A stretch of DNA of 64,000 nt from Cyclobacteriaceae bacterium (GCA_013141055.1 JABFRS010000002.1:682001-746000); one strand, 5' to 3'. Shown: positions 9,687 to 18,666, counted from the first letter of the stretch. The notes: a model not told the origin generated them from the sequence alone. Numbers and translations: made by a program.

Positions 9687-11849
9687 CTATCTCAAAAAGA
9701 GAAGTTCTCTGTATTTCACCAGTGGCCAATCTTCATCATCCACCAGCAATTCGAGTTTATCAACTGAATCACGTATCGACTCAAAGTATCTTTCCTTGAC
9801 ATCATCGCAATAACCATTTGCTTTTTTATGCGTATCTGACAGCTTATTCAGACGTTTTCTTTCCTCAATCATCTTGTTAACACTGGACTTGATGATGTCA
9901 ATGTGACCAGAAATCTCTTTGATGGTCTGAATCACACCTTTATTATCAACCCCAAGGCCTTTCAAGCCATTCGCGTTAACGATGAGCTTATTCTGGTAAG
10001 CCACTGCTGTAGGGATAATGTGATTGATAGCCAGATCACCAATCACACGAGCTTCAATCTGCACTTTCTTAATGTAGCTCTCGAGCTTGATCTCATTGCG
10101 AGCCTCTACTTCCTTATGGCTCATGACATCATGTTTTTCAAAAAGTTCAAGAGACGATTTAGACATAAAGGCATTCACTGCGCGTGGCATGTTCTTTATG
10201 TTATTCAAACCACGTTTGCTTGCCTCCTTCACCCATTCATCTGAATATCCATCTCCTTCGAAACGGATGTTCTTGGATTCCTTGATATACTTTCTGAGGA
10301 CGTTAACAATAGCAAGACGCTTTTCAGTACCCTTTTCGATTTCCTTATTAACCGCATCATGGAATTTATCCAATTGGTCTGCAACAATCATATTCAGAAC
10401 GGTCATCGGAGTTCCGCAATTGTCGCTGCTTCCTACTGCTCTGAATTCAAATTTATTTCCTGTGAATGCAAAAGGAGAAGTTCTGTTACGGTCAGTAGCA
10501 TCCAATATGATCTCAGGAATCTGATCAATTCCCAATTTCATATACATGTTATCACCCTTCTCAATTTTAACATTTCCCTTCTTCTCCAATTCATCCAGAA
10601 CTGCAGTCATTTGTGAACCAATGAATACAGACATGATTGCTGGAGGCGCTTCATTAGCACCCAGACGGAAATCATTCGCAGCTGTGGCAATGCTGGCACG
10701 AAGGAGATCAGCATGTTCATGAACAGCCTTTATCGTTGTAATGAAGAATGTTAAGAACATCAGGTTATCACGAGCAGAACCCGTAGGTGCGTAAAGATTA
10801 ACACCCGTATCCGTAATCAAGGACCAGTTATTATGCTTACCACTACCGTTCAGTCCAGCAAAAGGTTTTTCATGGAAAAGTATCTTCAACTTGTGTTTCT
10901 CTCCCACACGATTGATAACATCCATCATCAACTGATTGTGATCGTTCGCAACGTTCACTTCTTCAAATAAAGGAGCAACCTCAAATTGACTCGGAGCCAC
11001 TTCATTGTGACGGGTTCTTACAGGAATGCCAAGTTTCCATGATTCAATTTCAAACTCACGCATGAAATCATAAACGCGGCCAGGGATTGTTCCAAAATAA
11101 TGATCCTCAAGCTGCTGACCCCGTGCCGGCGCATGACCAAATACTGTGCGGCCTGCCATCACGAGATCAGGACGTGCCATGTATAATGCTTCGTCTACAG
11201 CGAAATACTCTTGTTCCGCTCCCAGCGAAGCAACAACATGTTGAATATCCTTATCAAAAAGCTGACAAACTCTGGTCGCAGATGCATCCACAGCCTTCAA
11301 TGCTTTTAATAATGGAGATTTAGTATCTAGGGTTTCTCCAGTATAGGAAACGAAGATCGTAGGAATACATAATGTCTTTCCGTAAAGGAACATTGGTGAA
11401 GTTGGATCCCAGGCTGTATAACCACGCGCCTCGAATGTGCTTCTAATACCACCACTTGGGAATGATGATGCATCGGGTTCCTGCTGAACAAGCTCACTTC
11501 CTTTGAAGCGCTCTATTCCGGAAGTAGCATCAAAAAAGGAATCATGCTTTTCGGCAGTACCACCGGTCATGGGCTGAAACCAGTGAGTAAAATGGGTGGC
11601 ACCTTTTGCAATCGCCCATGTTTTAGCGCCAGCTGCTACAGCATCAGCAGTTGCTTCGTCAATTTTTTCGTGATTCTTAATTGAAGAACTCACCTTTTTG
11701 AATACAGCAGGTGCGAGAGAAGCTCTCATTTGTTCAGTACCAAAGACATTCTCACCAAAAATTTTAGAAATATTAGGAGAAGCCGCGTCCACATGAATTT
11801 TGTGGCGTTCGCTCAAACGTTTAAGGGCTTCAAAGCGTAATTGTGCCAT
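9687..11849 (-). CDS. glnN: Type III glutamine synthetase
   Basis: Makes glutamine from glutamate, ammonia and ATP in the cytoplasm. At 720 residues it has the length of the GlnN dodecameric class, much longer than GSI. Visible GS III features are the N-terminal FGENVFGTEQMR region, GAEQEYFAVD, VAPSQFEVAPLFEE, the ATP/ammonia-site stretch GLNGSGKHNNWS, and DRNRTSPFAFTGNKFEFRAVG with the active-site Glu. The long C-terminal helical region is complete. It is monocistronic: a terminator follows, and the upstream gene diverges from it. A promoter-like -7 element and TTTTTGACC repeats lie in its control region. Confidence 0.96.
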   Translation of the reverse strand: MAQLRFEALKRLSERHKIHVDAASPNISKIFGENVFGTEQMRASLAPAVFKKVSSSIKNHEKIDEATADAVAAGAKTWAIAKGATHFTHWFQPMTGGTAEKHDSFFDATSGIERFKGSELVQQEPDASSFPSGGIRSTFEARGYTAWDPTSPMFLYGKTLCIPTIFVSYTGETLDTKSPLLKALKAVDASATRVCQLFDKDIQHVVASLGAEQEYFAVDEALYMARPDLVMAGRTVFGHAPARGQQLEDHYFGTIPGRVYDFMREFEIESWKLGIPVRTRHNEVAPSQFEVAPLFEEVNVANDHNQLMMDVINRVGEKHKLKILFHEKPFAGLNGSGKHNNWSLITDTGVNLYAPTGSARDNLMFLTFFITTIKAVHEHADLLRASIATAANDFRLGANEAPPAIMSVFIGSQMTAVLDELEKKGNVKIEKGDNMYMKLGIDQIPEIILDATDRNRTSPFAFTGNKFEFRAVGSSDNCGTPMTVLNMIVADQLDKFHDAVNKEIEKGTEKRLAIVNVLRKYIKESKNIRFEGDGYSDEWVKEASKRGLNNIKNMPRAVNAFMSKSSLELFEKHDVMSHKEVEARNEIKLESYIKKVQIEARVIGDLAINHIIPTAVAYQNKLIVNANGLKGLGVDNKGVIQTIKEISGHIDIIKSSVNKMIEERKRLNKLSDTHKKANGYCDDVKERYFESIRDSVDKLELLVDDEDWPLVKYRELLFLR

Positions 11850-11903
11850 AGTAGGGTTGGTTTAAATCTATTCGGGCTCAAAAATAGACCAATTTTTATT
11901 TTG

Positions 11904-11911
11904 CAAAGGTA
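11904..11911 (-). promoter_or_regulatory. Candidate -7 element of the glnN promoter
   Basis: On the minus strand this reads TACCTTTG followed by C, a full match to the TAnnTTTG element of Bacteroidota promoters. It lies 55 bases upstream of the glnN ATG. A TTTTA stretch lies about 18 bases further upstream, near the -33 position. The experimental start is unknown. Confidence 0.5.
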
Positions 11912-11912
11912 T

Positions 11913-11947
11913 TTTTTGACCCTATTGATTAAAAAAATGGTCAAAAA
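11913..11947. promoter_or_regulatory. Inverted repeat TTTTTGACC / GGTCAAAAA in the glnN-PAP2 control region
   Basis: TTTTTGACC (11913-11921) and its exact reverse complement GGTCAAAAA (11939-11947) flank a 17-base AT-rich spacer, right upstream of the glnN -7 element. A further TTTTTGACCC stands at 12043-12052 before the divergent PAP2 gene. The symmetry and position suggest an operator, perhaps for nitrogen control, but that is inference. Confidence 0.45.
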
Positions 11948-12040
11948 TTTAAACATATGGGTTTCATTAATATAGACGGTTTAAAACTTAACTGTCAAGA
12001 GGTTGAGACACAGGTATTTTTCACCTTGAAGGCCTTTCCC

Positions 12041-12048
12041 TATTTTTG
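12041..12048 (+). promoter_or_regulatory. Candidate -7 element of the PAP2 gene, overlapping a third TTTTTGACC copy
   Basis: TATTTTTG fits TAnnTTTG and lies 12 bases before the ATG at 12060, which would give a very short leader. It overlaps the TTTTTGACCC copy at 12043-12052, so a protein binding that motif would cover the promoter. Confidence 0.35.
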
Positions 12049-12059
12049 ACCCTCTATCT

Positions 12060-12698
12060 ATGAAAAGAAACTTTTGGTTGATCACTGGTGCCCTGATCAT
12101 CTTACTTGCGGCCCTGTGCATTCTACGCGTATCACCCTTTAAACTTTACGAACAGGATATCATTGCGTCCCTTCAGTCACAGCAATCACCTACTTCCATT
12201 ACTTTCTTCCAGATCATTTCAGATTATGGGAAATACATCAACATTGGAATTCCTGCTATTTTTCTGATCATTGGATTATGGCTTAAAAAGAAGAATTATA
12301 CGCGCAATGCCCTCATCGTTTTGCTGGCGATGGCTTTTTCCGGAATTATCGCTCAGAGCATTAAACGCACCGTAAAAGAACCCCGTCCTTATGAAGTGGA
12401 TTCGCGCATCACACAGTACAGTGTTGGGGGCAGCAATTCCTTTCCTTCTGGACATACCGCAGAGACATCCGTTGCCGCATTGGGATTTATGATCCTACTA
12501 TTCGGAACACCCAGAAGTAGGGCCGCTTCAATCCCCTGGATGATTATTATGATGATGTCGAGGATCGTTTTAGGAGTTCATAATTTCACAGACATCATAG
12601 GCGGATTTGTAACAGCATGCCTGGGTTTGTATGTCGTATACAACCTCTTTGAAAAATATGCCCCAGGATATAAAGATCCTGTAAGTCTGAAAATTTGA
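12060..12698 (+). CDS. PAP2-family membrane phosphatase
   Basis: A 212-residue integral membrane phosphatase of the PAP2 superfamily, whose members dephosphorylate lipids such as phosphatidate or undecaprenyl diphosphate at the outer face of the inner membrane. All three signature motifs are present: KRTVKEPRP (K-x6-RP), FPSGHTAE with the catalytic His, and SRIVLGVHNFTD (SR-x5-H-x3-D). Five to six hydrophobic segments surround them. The substrate is not determined by sequence. It is divergent from glnN and shares its control region. Confidence 0.9.
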   Translation: MKRNFWLITGALIILLAALCILRVSPFKLYEQDIIASLQSQQSPTSITFFQIISDYGKYINIGIPAIFLIIGLWLKKKNYTRNALIVLLAMAFSGIIAQSIKRTVKEPRPYEVDSRITQYSVGGSNSFPSGHTAETSVAALGFMILLFGTPRSRAASIPWMIIMMMSRIVLGVHNFTDIIGGFVTACLGLYVVYNLFEKYAPGYKDPVSLKI

Positions 12699-12747
12699 AG
12701 ATTTGGATGTCTTAGAATCTTTCGAATAACAAATATTAGTTGTACTC

Positions 12748-14028
12748 TTGCCACCCTCAAAAAAAAAAGGGTTGGGACAATCTATTTCCTGCGGAATTGA
12801 CTTTGGTACTTCTAACTCAAGTGCTGCAATCGCTAACAGTGGTGAGATTCATCTCGTTCCAGTGGAAAGCACGCACGTAACAATCCCAAGTGCAATTTTC
12901 TATCAGCGTGGCAATAATCCTCTTTACGGACGGGAAGCTGTAAATCTTTTCTTCAGCAGACTTGATGGAAGATTTATGAGAAGTCTGAAACGTGTATTGG
13001 GAACTTCCCTTATGAAACAAGGAACGCTTGTCAATGGGAAGCCGATGCGTTTCGAAAAGATCATTGCTTCATTTCTTAAGAATCTGAAGGACAAGGTAGA
13101 TGCTGACGCAGGAACAGAACTGCAAAATGTGGTAATGGGCAGACCTGTTTACTTTATTGATAATGATCCTGAAGGGAATATACGTGCTCAAAAGGAATTA
13201 AAAGCCATTGCAGAGCAGGTTGGGTTCAGGCATGTAGAATTTCAGTTCGAACCTATCGCGGCGGCATTTGCACATGAAGTTAAAATTGAAGGAGAAAAGC
13301 TCGCCATTGTCGCCGACTTAGGTGGCGGAACTTCCGACTTCACTGTCATTCGTTTATCCAACAAATTTATCCATAAAACAGATCGCACTTCGGATATTCT
13401 TGCCAATACCGGCGTGCGCGTGGGTGGTAATGACTTTGACAAAGATCTTAGTCTTGCAGCCGTTATGCCTGAGATCGGTTATCAAACTACCTACGGAGAG
13501 AAGAACCTCGAAGTTCCTCCCAAACCATACCATGATCTTGCGGAATGGAGTAAAGTGAATTTTCTCTACACCACAAAAGTAATTTCACAGACACGTCAAA
13601 TGCTCTACCAGGCACACGACAAAATGCGTTTCGGACGATTGCTCAAAGTGCTGGAACAAGAGACGGGGCATTCACTTTTGGCGGCAACTGAAGAAGCCAA
13701 GATTGCACTTACTACTATGAATGATTATCAATCCCCCTTCGACTTTCTTGAAAATAGCCTTGTGGTAAACATTAGTCGTCGTCAATTCGAAGAAGCTATT
13801 CATGAAAGAATTAGAAAAATCTCTCAGGCAGCATCCGAATGTCTTAAGCTTGCAAAAGTAAAAAAGGAAGATATTGATCTTGTAATTCTTACAGGAGGTT
13901 CTACGGAAGTACCTGCTGTTCAAATGGAGTTTAAAAAACTTTTTCCACAGGCAGATGTTGCGGACGAGAACAAACTATCAAGCGTTGGACTGGGATTGGC
14001 GTATGATGGAATGAATCGGTTCAAATGA
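12748..14028 (+). CDS. YegD-like Hsp70-family protein
   Basis: A 426-residue actin-fold ATPase of the Hsp70 superfamily without the DnaK substrate-binding domain. It has the phosphate-1 motif GIDFGTSNSS, phosphate-2 DLGGGTSDF and adenosine motif LTGGSTEVPAV, in the order and size of E. coli YegD, a putative chaperone of unclear function. No ATG lies before the nucleotide-binding motif. The frame opens at 12730, so the start must be TTG at 12748, TTG at 12772, or another rare codon. A run of 10 A residues (12759-12768) lies between the two TTG codons, making slippage or miscalled length possible there. It ends 4 bases from the convergent hydroxylase gene. Confidence 0.85.
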   Translation: MPPSKKKGLGQSISCGIDFGTSNSSAAIANSGEIHLVPVESTHVTIPSAIFYQRGNNPLYGREAVNLFFSRLDGRFMRSLKRVLGTSLMKQGTLVNGKPMRFEKIIASFLKNLKDKVDADAGTELQNVVMGRPVYFIDNDPEGNIRAQKELKAIAEQVGFRHVEFQFEPIAAAFAHEVKIEGEKLAIVADLGGGTSDFTVIRLSNKFIHKTDRTSDILANTGVRVGGNDFDKDLSLAAVMPEIGYQTTYGEKNLEVPPKPYHDLAEWSKVNFLYTTKVISQTRQMLYQAHDKMRFGRLLKVLEQETGHSLLAATEEAKIALTTMNDYQSPFDFLENSLVVNISRRQFEEAIHERIRKISQAASECLKLAKVKKEDIDLVILTGGSTEVPAVQMEFKKLFPQADVADENKLSSVGLGLAYDGMNRFK

Positions 14029-14032
14029 AGAG

Positions 14033-14806
14033 TTAGGAATTCCTTGATTTCACCTCTTCAAATTTATTATCGTAGTCTTCGCGAAGGGTACCCATCCACC
14101 GGTCCCACCACAGAAAATACAATCCATAGTTGCCCACGAAATGCTCATGATGCTGATTATGGTTGATAGAAGTGTTGATCCACTTTCCAATCATGCTTTT
14201 AGAAAATCCTTTAGGATAAAGTTCATATCCGAGGTGTCCATACACATTGTAGATCATCATGATCAGGAGAAATAATGCGATAGCAACCAGATGAACCGGG
14301 AAAAGAAATGATATCACTACGATGATACCAAACTCTACTACTGCCTCTAATGGATGAAACGCCATAGCAGCCCACGGAGATGGATTTGTTGACAGATGAT
14401 GAACCTTATGGAAATACTTGAATAATTTGGGATGATGCATCAATCTGTGTGCCCAATAGAAATAAGTATCGTGAACAACAAGAATAACAGTAACACTGAA
14501 AAAGAAATACAAGAGGCTATGATCGCTAAAGTTCTTGTACACCAGAGTATACCTGGCTAAAGGTCCAAGAAAAAAAAGGTATCCTAATCCTGCAAAGATG
14601 AAAGCAGTACTGACTGAGTATAAAAACTCGCGCTGATAATCTGATATAACCGGGAATTTCCTTTGAATTTTCTTAAACGACCATGCATTCCTTCTCAGCA
14701 GGTAAAAAATAACAAAGGCTATACCCGCAAGAATCACATATCGGAAAAAGATAACCATGAGAATCGGATAAAACCGATTATTGGCGCCATCGAACAAGCT
14801 TTCCAT
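14033..14806 (-). CDS. Sterol desaturase / fatty acid hydroxylase family protein
   Basis: A 257-residue membrane di-iron oxygenase-family protein. The eight-histidine pattern is complete: HRLMHH, then HKVHH, then the NHNQHHEHF cluster. Four hydrophobic segments place the His boxes on the cytoplasmic side. Family members hydroxylate or desaturate sterols, fatty acids or carotenoids; the substrate here is unknown, and it is not in the carotenoid blocks. It starts at ATG 14806 and stands convergent to the Hsp70-like gene. Confidence 0.88.
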   Translation of the reverse strand: MESLFDGANNRFYPILMVIFFRYVILAGIAFVIFYLLRRNAWSFKKIQRKFPVISDYQREFLYSVSTAFIFAGLGYLFFLGPLARYTLVYKNFSDHSLLYFFFSVTVILVVHDTYFYWAHRLMHHPKLFKYFHKVHHLSTNPSPWAAMAFHPLEAVVEFGIIVVISFLFPVHLVAIALFLLIMMIYNVYGHLGYELYPKGFSKSMIGKWINTSINHNQHHEHFVGNYGLYFLWWDRWMGTLREDYDNKFEEVKSRNS

Positions 14807-14850
14807 TCTCTAAAGATGGGAGAATATCAGCAGAATTAATAGGCAGAATA

Positions 14851-15552
14851 TTAATTTGATCGGGTAACTGATCCGCCGCTGCTTGAATTCGTGTTTGTCT
14901 TTACTGGATTTCCTCTGTAACGAATGCTTCCACCGCTACTTGCCTGACCTGTGAGATTAGTAGAAACATTGATCTTAATGCTTCCGCCACTGCTGGCGCT
15001 TGCCGAAGCTGTTTCTGTTGCAAGATTATAAGCATCAATTTCTCCAGCGCTACTTGCTTCAGCGTTGATAGTCTTTGCTTTTCCTTCCAGCACGACATCA
15101 CCGGCACTGGAAGTCTGAACGTCGAGATCAGTAACATCTAGGCTTACCTCAATATTGGCAGCACTGGATGCATGGATCTCCATGGACGCGGTTTTCATTA
15201 TTCCTTCAGAAAAAACATTTGAGGCCGAACTGGCTGATATTTTATCGATTTCAACATAAGTAACATAAACCTTCACTCCCTTTGCGGAAGTGTTGTTACC
15301 CCAACCGCCGCTGCTGCGCATTTGAATCTTCAGGTAGCTGCCTGAAATCTCTGTCACTACATCTGACAAGTTTTTTGGAGCCTCAACCTTTACGCTCTCT
15401 TTATCTCCTTTTTTCAAATAGACATTGATACCAGTGGCGGACTTAATACCTTTAAAAGACCCCACATTCCGTACTTCACTTTGTTGCGCTGAAGCACCAG
15501 AAATCAAGGAAAGGGACACAAACGCTAGCAGGATTAAGACTTTTATTTTCAT
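14851..15552 (-). CDS. Exported GIN-domain protein (DUF2807)
   Basis: A 233-residue secreted protein. I take the ATG at 15552, which gives a clean signal peptide (MKIKVLILLAFVSLSLISGASAQ); an in-frame upstream ATG at 15585 would add an unneeded 11 residues. The mature part is the head GIN domain, a right-handed repeat rich in short SSAG/SSGGS turns (DVQTSSAGDVVLEG, ASASSGGSIKINV, SSGGSIRYRG) typical of beta-helix ladders in Bacteroidota surface proteins. The function is unknown; adhesion has been proposed for the family. Confidence 0.85.
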   Translation of the reverse strand: MKIKVLILLAFVSLSLISGASAQQSEVRNVGSFKGIKSATGINVYLKKGDKESVKVEAPKNLSDVVTEISGSYLKIQMRSSGGWGNNTSAKGVKVYVTYVEIDKISASSASNVFSEGIMKTASMEIHASSAANIEVSLDVTDLDVQTSSAGDVVLEGKAKTINAEASSAGEIDAYNLATETASASASSGGSIKINVSTNLTGQASSGGSIRYRGNPVKTNTNSSSGGSVTRSN

Positions 15553-15709
15553 TGTTTTACAGGTTTTGATCAATTGACCAACCATTCTTTAATAGGTTGC
15601 ACAACAAAGTCGCATTTTATACTAAATTTTCGATTGAATGTAAGAATTACTCTATTTTTATATAAATTTCGATGGTTTCAAACTTTAACTTGACGCAAAA
15701 TTAAAAGCT

Positions 15710-16102
15710 ATGATCAAAGAACAAATCAACGTTTTGATTAACCTGGCGGCCAGTGACCGGAGCGTTGGGGAAAAAGAATCAAAGACCATTCACATGATTG
15801 GAAGAGCCAATGGCCTCTCCAACGAAGAAGTAGATGCTATGATGAAGAATCCAAAACCTATTGGAAATCTATCAGGCCTTACTGAAGACCAGAAATTCGA
15901 GAACCTATACCATCTCATTCAACTCATGAAGAGCGATGGTCAGGTATTCAAAAGTGAAGTTCATTTCTGTGAAGGTATTGCAGAAAAACTAGGCTACAAC
16001 AAGAAAGTTGTCAGCGAATTATCCAGCAGAATATACAGTGATCCAACCATAACCTCCGATCGTAAAGATCTGATGGCCCGCGCTCACAAGTTCCTTAAAT
16101 AA
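15710..16102 (+). CDS. TerB-like tellurite-resistance family protein
   Basis: A 130-residue, all-helical, soluble protein of the TerB fold (MIKEQINVLINLAASDRSVGEKE, then LMKSDGQVFKSEVHFCEGIAEKLGY). The two acidic, metal-binding-like turns (ASDRSVGEKE, SDGQVFKSE) match the family. No other tellurite-resistance genes are nearby, so the name reflects the fold rather than a shown role. It ends in a shared bidirectional terminator with the convergent amidohydrolase. Confidence 0.8.
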   Translation: MIKEQINVLINLAASDRSVGEKESKTIHMIGRANGLSNEEVDAMMKNPKPIGNLSGLTEDQKFENLYHLIQLMKSDGQVFKSEVHFCEGIAEKLGYNKKVVSELSSRIYSDPTITSDRKDLMARAHKFLK

Positions 16103-16120
16103 TTCTTTATAGCATTCTCT

Positions 16121-16152
16121 AAAAAACGTCACTGCAAACAGTGACGTTTTTT
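16121..16152. terminator. Bidirectional intrinsic terminator
   Basis: A perfect 14-bp stem, 16121-16134 with 16139-16152 (core ACGTCACTG / CAGTGACGT), has a 4-base loop CAAA and poly-A before and poly-T after. It serves the TerB-like gene on the plus strand and the amidohydrolase on the minus strand; the latter stops at 16153. Confidence 0.92.
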
Positions 16153-17823
16153 TTATTGCTTTTCGTAGACCTTCTTTCCGCCAACAATCGTCATTACGAC
16201 TTCTGTCTTTAAAAGATCACCATCCGGTACCGTCATAATATCCTGGGAAAATATGGTGAAGTCGGCAAGCTTGCCCGCTTCAATTGAGCCTTTCCATTTT
16301 TCCTCGAATGCTCCAAACGCAGCGTCAAGCGTATATGAACGCAACGCTTGTTCACGTGTCATCTTTTCTTCAGGTTCATATCCACCTTCAGGTTCACCTT
16401 TTAATGTCTGGCGTGTTACAGAAGCAAAAAAACTTGCAATGGGATTAATAGGTTCTACCGGAACGTCTGTTCCATTTATAACTTTTGCGCCTGACTTCAA
16501 TAATGATTGCCACATGTATGCTCCTTCTTTGATACGCTTCTCTCCCAGCCTTTCAATAGCCCAGGGTCTGTCGGATGAAAGATGAATCGCCTGCATGGCG
16601 GCAATCACACCTAACTTTCCGAATCGTGGAATGTCTGAAGGAAATAAATGCTGAGCATGCTCAATACGAAAGCGTGGTTCCTTTACGGAAGGATTTTCTT
16701 TGAAAGCAGTTTCATAACGGTCCAGGATTTCCTGGTTAGCCCTGTCACCAATGGCGTGAGAACAAACCTGAAAGCCATACTTCAATCCATCACGTGAAGT
16801 TTTCAAAACAGTATCCATAGGTAGTGTTGCCATCCCAAAAAAACCATGACGGTCGGTGTATTCCTCCAGGAGCCATGCACCTCTTGATCCAAGTGCTCCA
16901 TCGCAGTTTAATTTTATGGAACGTACTGTTACACCACGTGGGTCAATCTGAGGTCCTTTCTTATACCACTGATAGATGAGGTCTCTATCCCATCCTGTAA
17001 GCATAACATAGAGTCTGGTCTTTAATTTTCCTTCTGCATTAAATCTATTAAACAACTCGATATTTTTTCCGGGGGCACCTGCATCATGAAAACCCGTAAT
17101 TCCATTTCGCGCACAGGCAGTCATGGCAAGCTCCAATGCCTGAGCATCTGTATCAGCGGTATTCTCCGGAATGAACTTACTGATAAGTCCCTGGGCACGT
17201 TCATTGAAGATACCTGTTGGATTTCCCAATTGATCACGAATGATCTCCCCCCCTTCACCAAGATTCGATTCCAATTTCTCAATTGAAAGCTGATTCACTC
17301 CAGCAATTTGCATTGCTTTTGCATTTGCAAATGCAGCATGCCCACTTGCATGACTTAAAAAAACCGGGTTATTGGGTGACACTTCGCTAAGGAGATCATG
17401 AGTCTGAAAGCCTTTTACGATTTTCTCCGGCTTCTTATCCCATTTGTCCTGATGCCATCCACGGCCAAGTATCCATTGACCAGGTTGAGCTTTTGCAACT
17501 GCTTCTTTTACTTTTTGGATAAGCTCATCATAGCTTTTAATGTACATAAGATCAAGACGAAGTTCAGTATAGCCCAACCCCATGATATGTCCATGAGATT
17601 CAATAAATCCAGGTGTCATCGTGGCTCCTTTCAGATCAATCATTTCGGTTTTTTCATCCTTGAATTTCTCAGCTTCTGCCAGACTTCCGGCAAATAAAAT
17701 TGTATCGGCCTTGACAGCTACCGCTTCCACCCGTTTACTGGCTTCATTCATGGAGTAGATCGTACCACCGGAAATGATGAGATCAGCAGGTGTCCTTTTA
17801 GATGCACATCCAAATACAACCAA
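16153..17823 (-). CDS. Amidohydrolase family 3 lipoprotein (YtcJ-like), 5' frameshifted
   Basis: A metal-dependent hydrolase of the YtcJ/amidohydrolase-3 type, probably acting on amides or cyclic imides. Visible motifs are ATMTPGFIESHGHIMG with the HxH metal pair, GRGWHQDKW, SHAIGDRANQ, RIEHAQ and NGTDVPVEP. The in-frame ORF can only start at TTG 17823, giving a truncated signal. The natural start appears to be ATG 17848, which is out of frame by one base: with five rather than six A (17840-17845) it reads MKKYLFILLVVFGCAS, a perfect lipoprotein signal with lipobox, and a 564-residue protein. So this copy carries a +1 homopolymer change or a sequence error. The rest of the gene is intact. Confidence 0.85.
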   Translation of the reverse strand: MVVFGCASKRTPADLIISGGTIYSMNEASKRVEAVAVKADTILFAGSLAEAEKFKDEKTEMIDLKGATMTPGFIESHGHIMGLGYTELRLDLMYIKSYDELIQKVKEAVAKAQPGQWILGRGWHQDKWDKKPEKIVKGFQTHDLLSEVSPNNPVFLSHASGHAAFANAKAMQIAGVNQLSIEKLESNLGEGGEIIRDQLGNPTGIFNERAQGLISKFIPENTADTDAQALELAMTACARNGITGFHDAGAPGKNIELFNRFNAEGKLKTRLYVMLTGWDRDLIYQWYKKGPQIDPRGVTVRSIKLNCDGALGSRGAWLLEEYTDRHGFFGMATLPMDTVLKTSRDGLKYGFQVCSHAIGDRANQEILDRYETAFKENPSVKEPRFRIEHAQHLFPSDIPRFGKLGVIAAMQAIHLSSDRPWAIERLGEKRIKEGAYMWQSLLKSGAKVINGTDVPVEPINPIASFFASVTRQTLKGEPEGGYEPEEKMTREQALRSYTLDAAFGAFEEKWKGSIEAGKLADFTIFSQDIMTVPDGDLLKTEVVMTIVGGKKVYEKQ

Positions 17824-17931
17824 AAGGATAAATAAATACTTTTTTCATAGATTAAATTGATACGTAAATCTAACAGAAAGGCATCATACCGTCGTTGAAA
17901 TTATTTCAATGGAAAAGATGAACTATCTTCG

Positions 17932-18639
17932 TTGAAAAATAGAAATAATGAAGCGGTTGCTCATCATCCTTTTTGTTTTATCGGTACACAACAGGCCTTC
18001 GCTCAAAATGTTGGATTATCTTTTTCCTATTTTATTCCAAGAAACGGTGAGTTCTCTACTCCTATTAGTCCATTTTCTTTCCGTGGACTTGGCGTCGATC
18101 TAAACAGGTTCATCTCTCTGGAAACAGGCGCATCATTATACAGGATGTCTGGACTGAACGTTATCGATCTGCCTTTTGAAAGTCAATCCGCACTGACAGG
18201 TCCTAACTTTACACTTTTTATTCCTGCCGAACTTGTCTTTAACATCCGCGGCAAAGGAGTCCAATTTGATATCAAAGCGGGTGCTTTTTTCTTTTACGCT
18301 TTTGATCAAAGGTTGAACAATGGAAATCTGGACAAAGCCTTACGCAAGTATGCAGGTTGGGATGTCGTTAACTCGTCTTACTCATTTGAGAACAATCCCG
18401 GATTTGGATATCAGGGAGGCGTAGAATTAACGATTGATGTTACAAAGCAATGGGGAATTTCTATTGAAACGAATTATCTTATGGGGAAATCCAAGCTGCC
18501 ATTAACAGGAAGTTATTCTGGTGGGAACATTGGTGGAACCATTCAAACGGTAGCAGAAGATTTTAAGGATGCCAACGTTGATTTTACAGGACTTGAATTT
18601 TCCATCGGCGTATTTTTTAATACAGGAAAAAGGAGATAA
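17932..18639 (+). CDS. Outer-membrane beta-barrel protein, signal peptide out of frame
   Basis: The mature part is rich in alternating aromatic strands (VGLSFSYF, FDIKAGAFFFYAF, WGISIETNYL) and ends in FSIGVFFNTGKRR, typical of small porin-like barrels. The ORF in this frame starts only at TTG 17932 with a non-signal N-terminus (MKNRNNEAVAHH). In the other frame, ATG 17948 encodes MKRLLIILF and then leaves the barrel frame. Adding one T to the T5 run at 17970-17974 joins the two as MKRLLIILFCFIGTQQAFAQ, a good signal peptide with an AFA-Q cleavage site, and a 230-residue protein. It diverges from the amidohydrolase, which has a matching defect. Either a broken gene or a base-calling error. 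Confidence 0.7.
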   Translation: MKNRNNEAVAHHPFCFIGTQQAFAQNVGLSFSYFIPRNGEFSTPISPFSFRGLGVDLNRFISLETGASLYRMSGLNVIDLPFESQSALTGPNFTLFIPAELVFNIRGKGVQFDIKAGAFFFYAFDQRLNNGNLDKALRKYAGWDVVNSSYSFENNPGFGYQGGVELTIDVTKQWGISIETNYLMGKSKLPLTGSYSGGNIGGTIQTVAEDFKDANVDFTGLEFSIGVFFNTGKRR

Positions 18640-18666
18640 CTAAATCCTAAGAATGAGAACAACAGA

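Noticed and set aside
10087-10524. 145-codon ORF opposite glnN
   Set aside because: A shadow of the strongly conserved glnN coding strand, with no domain and no initiation context.
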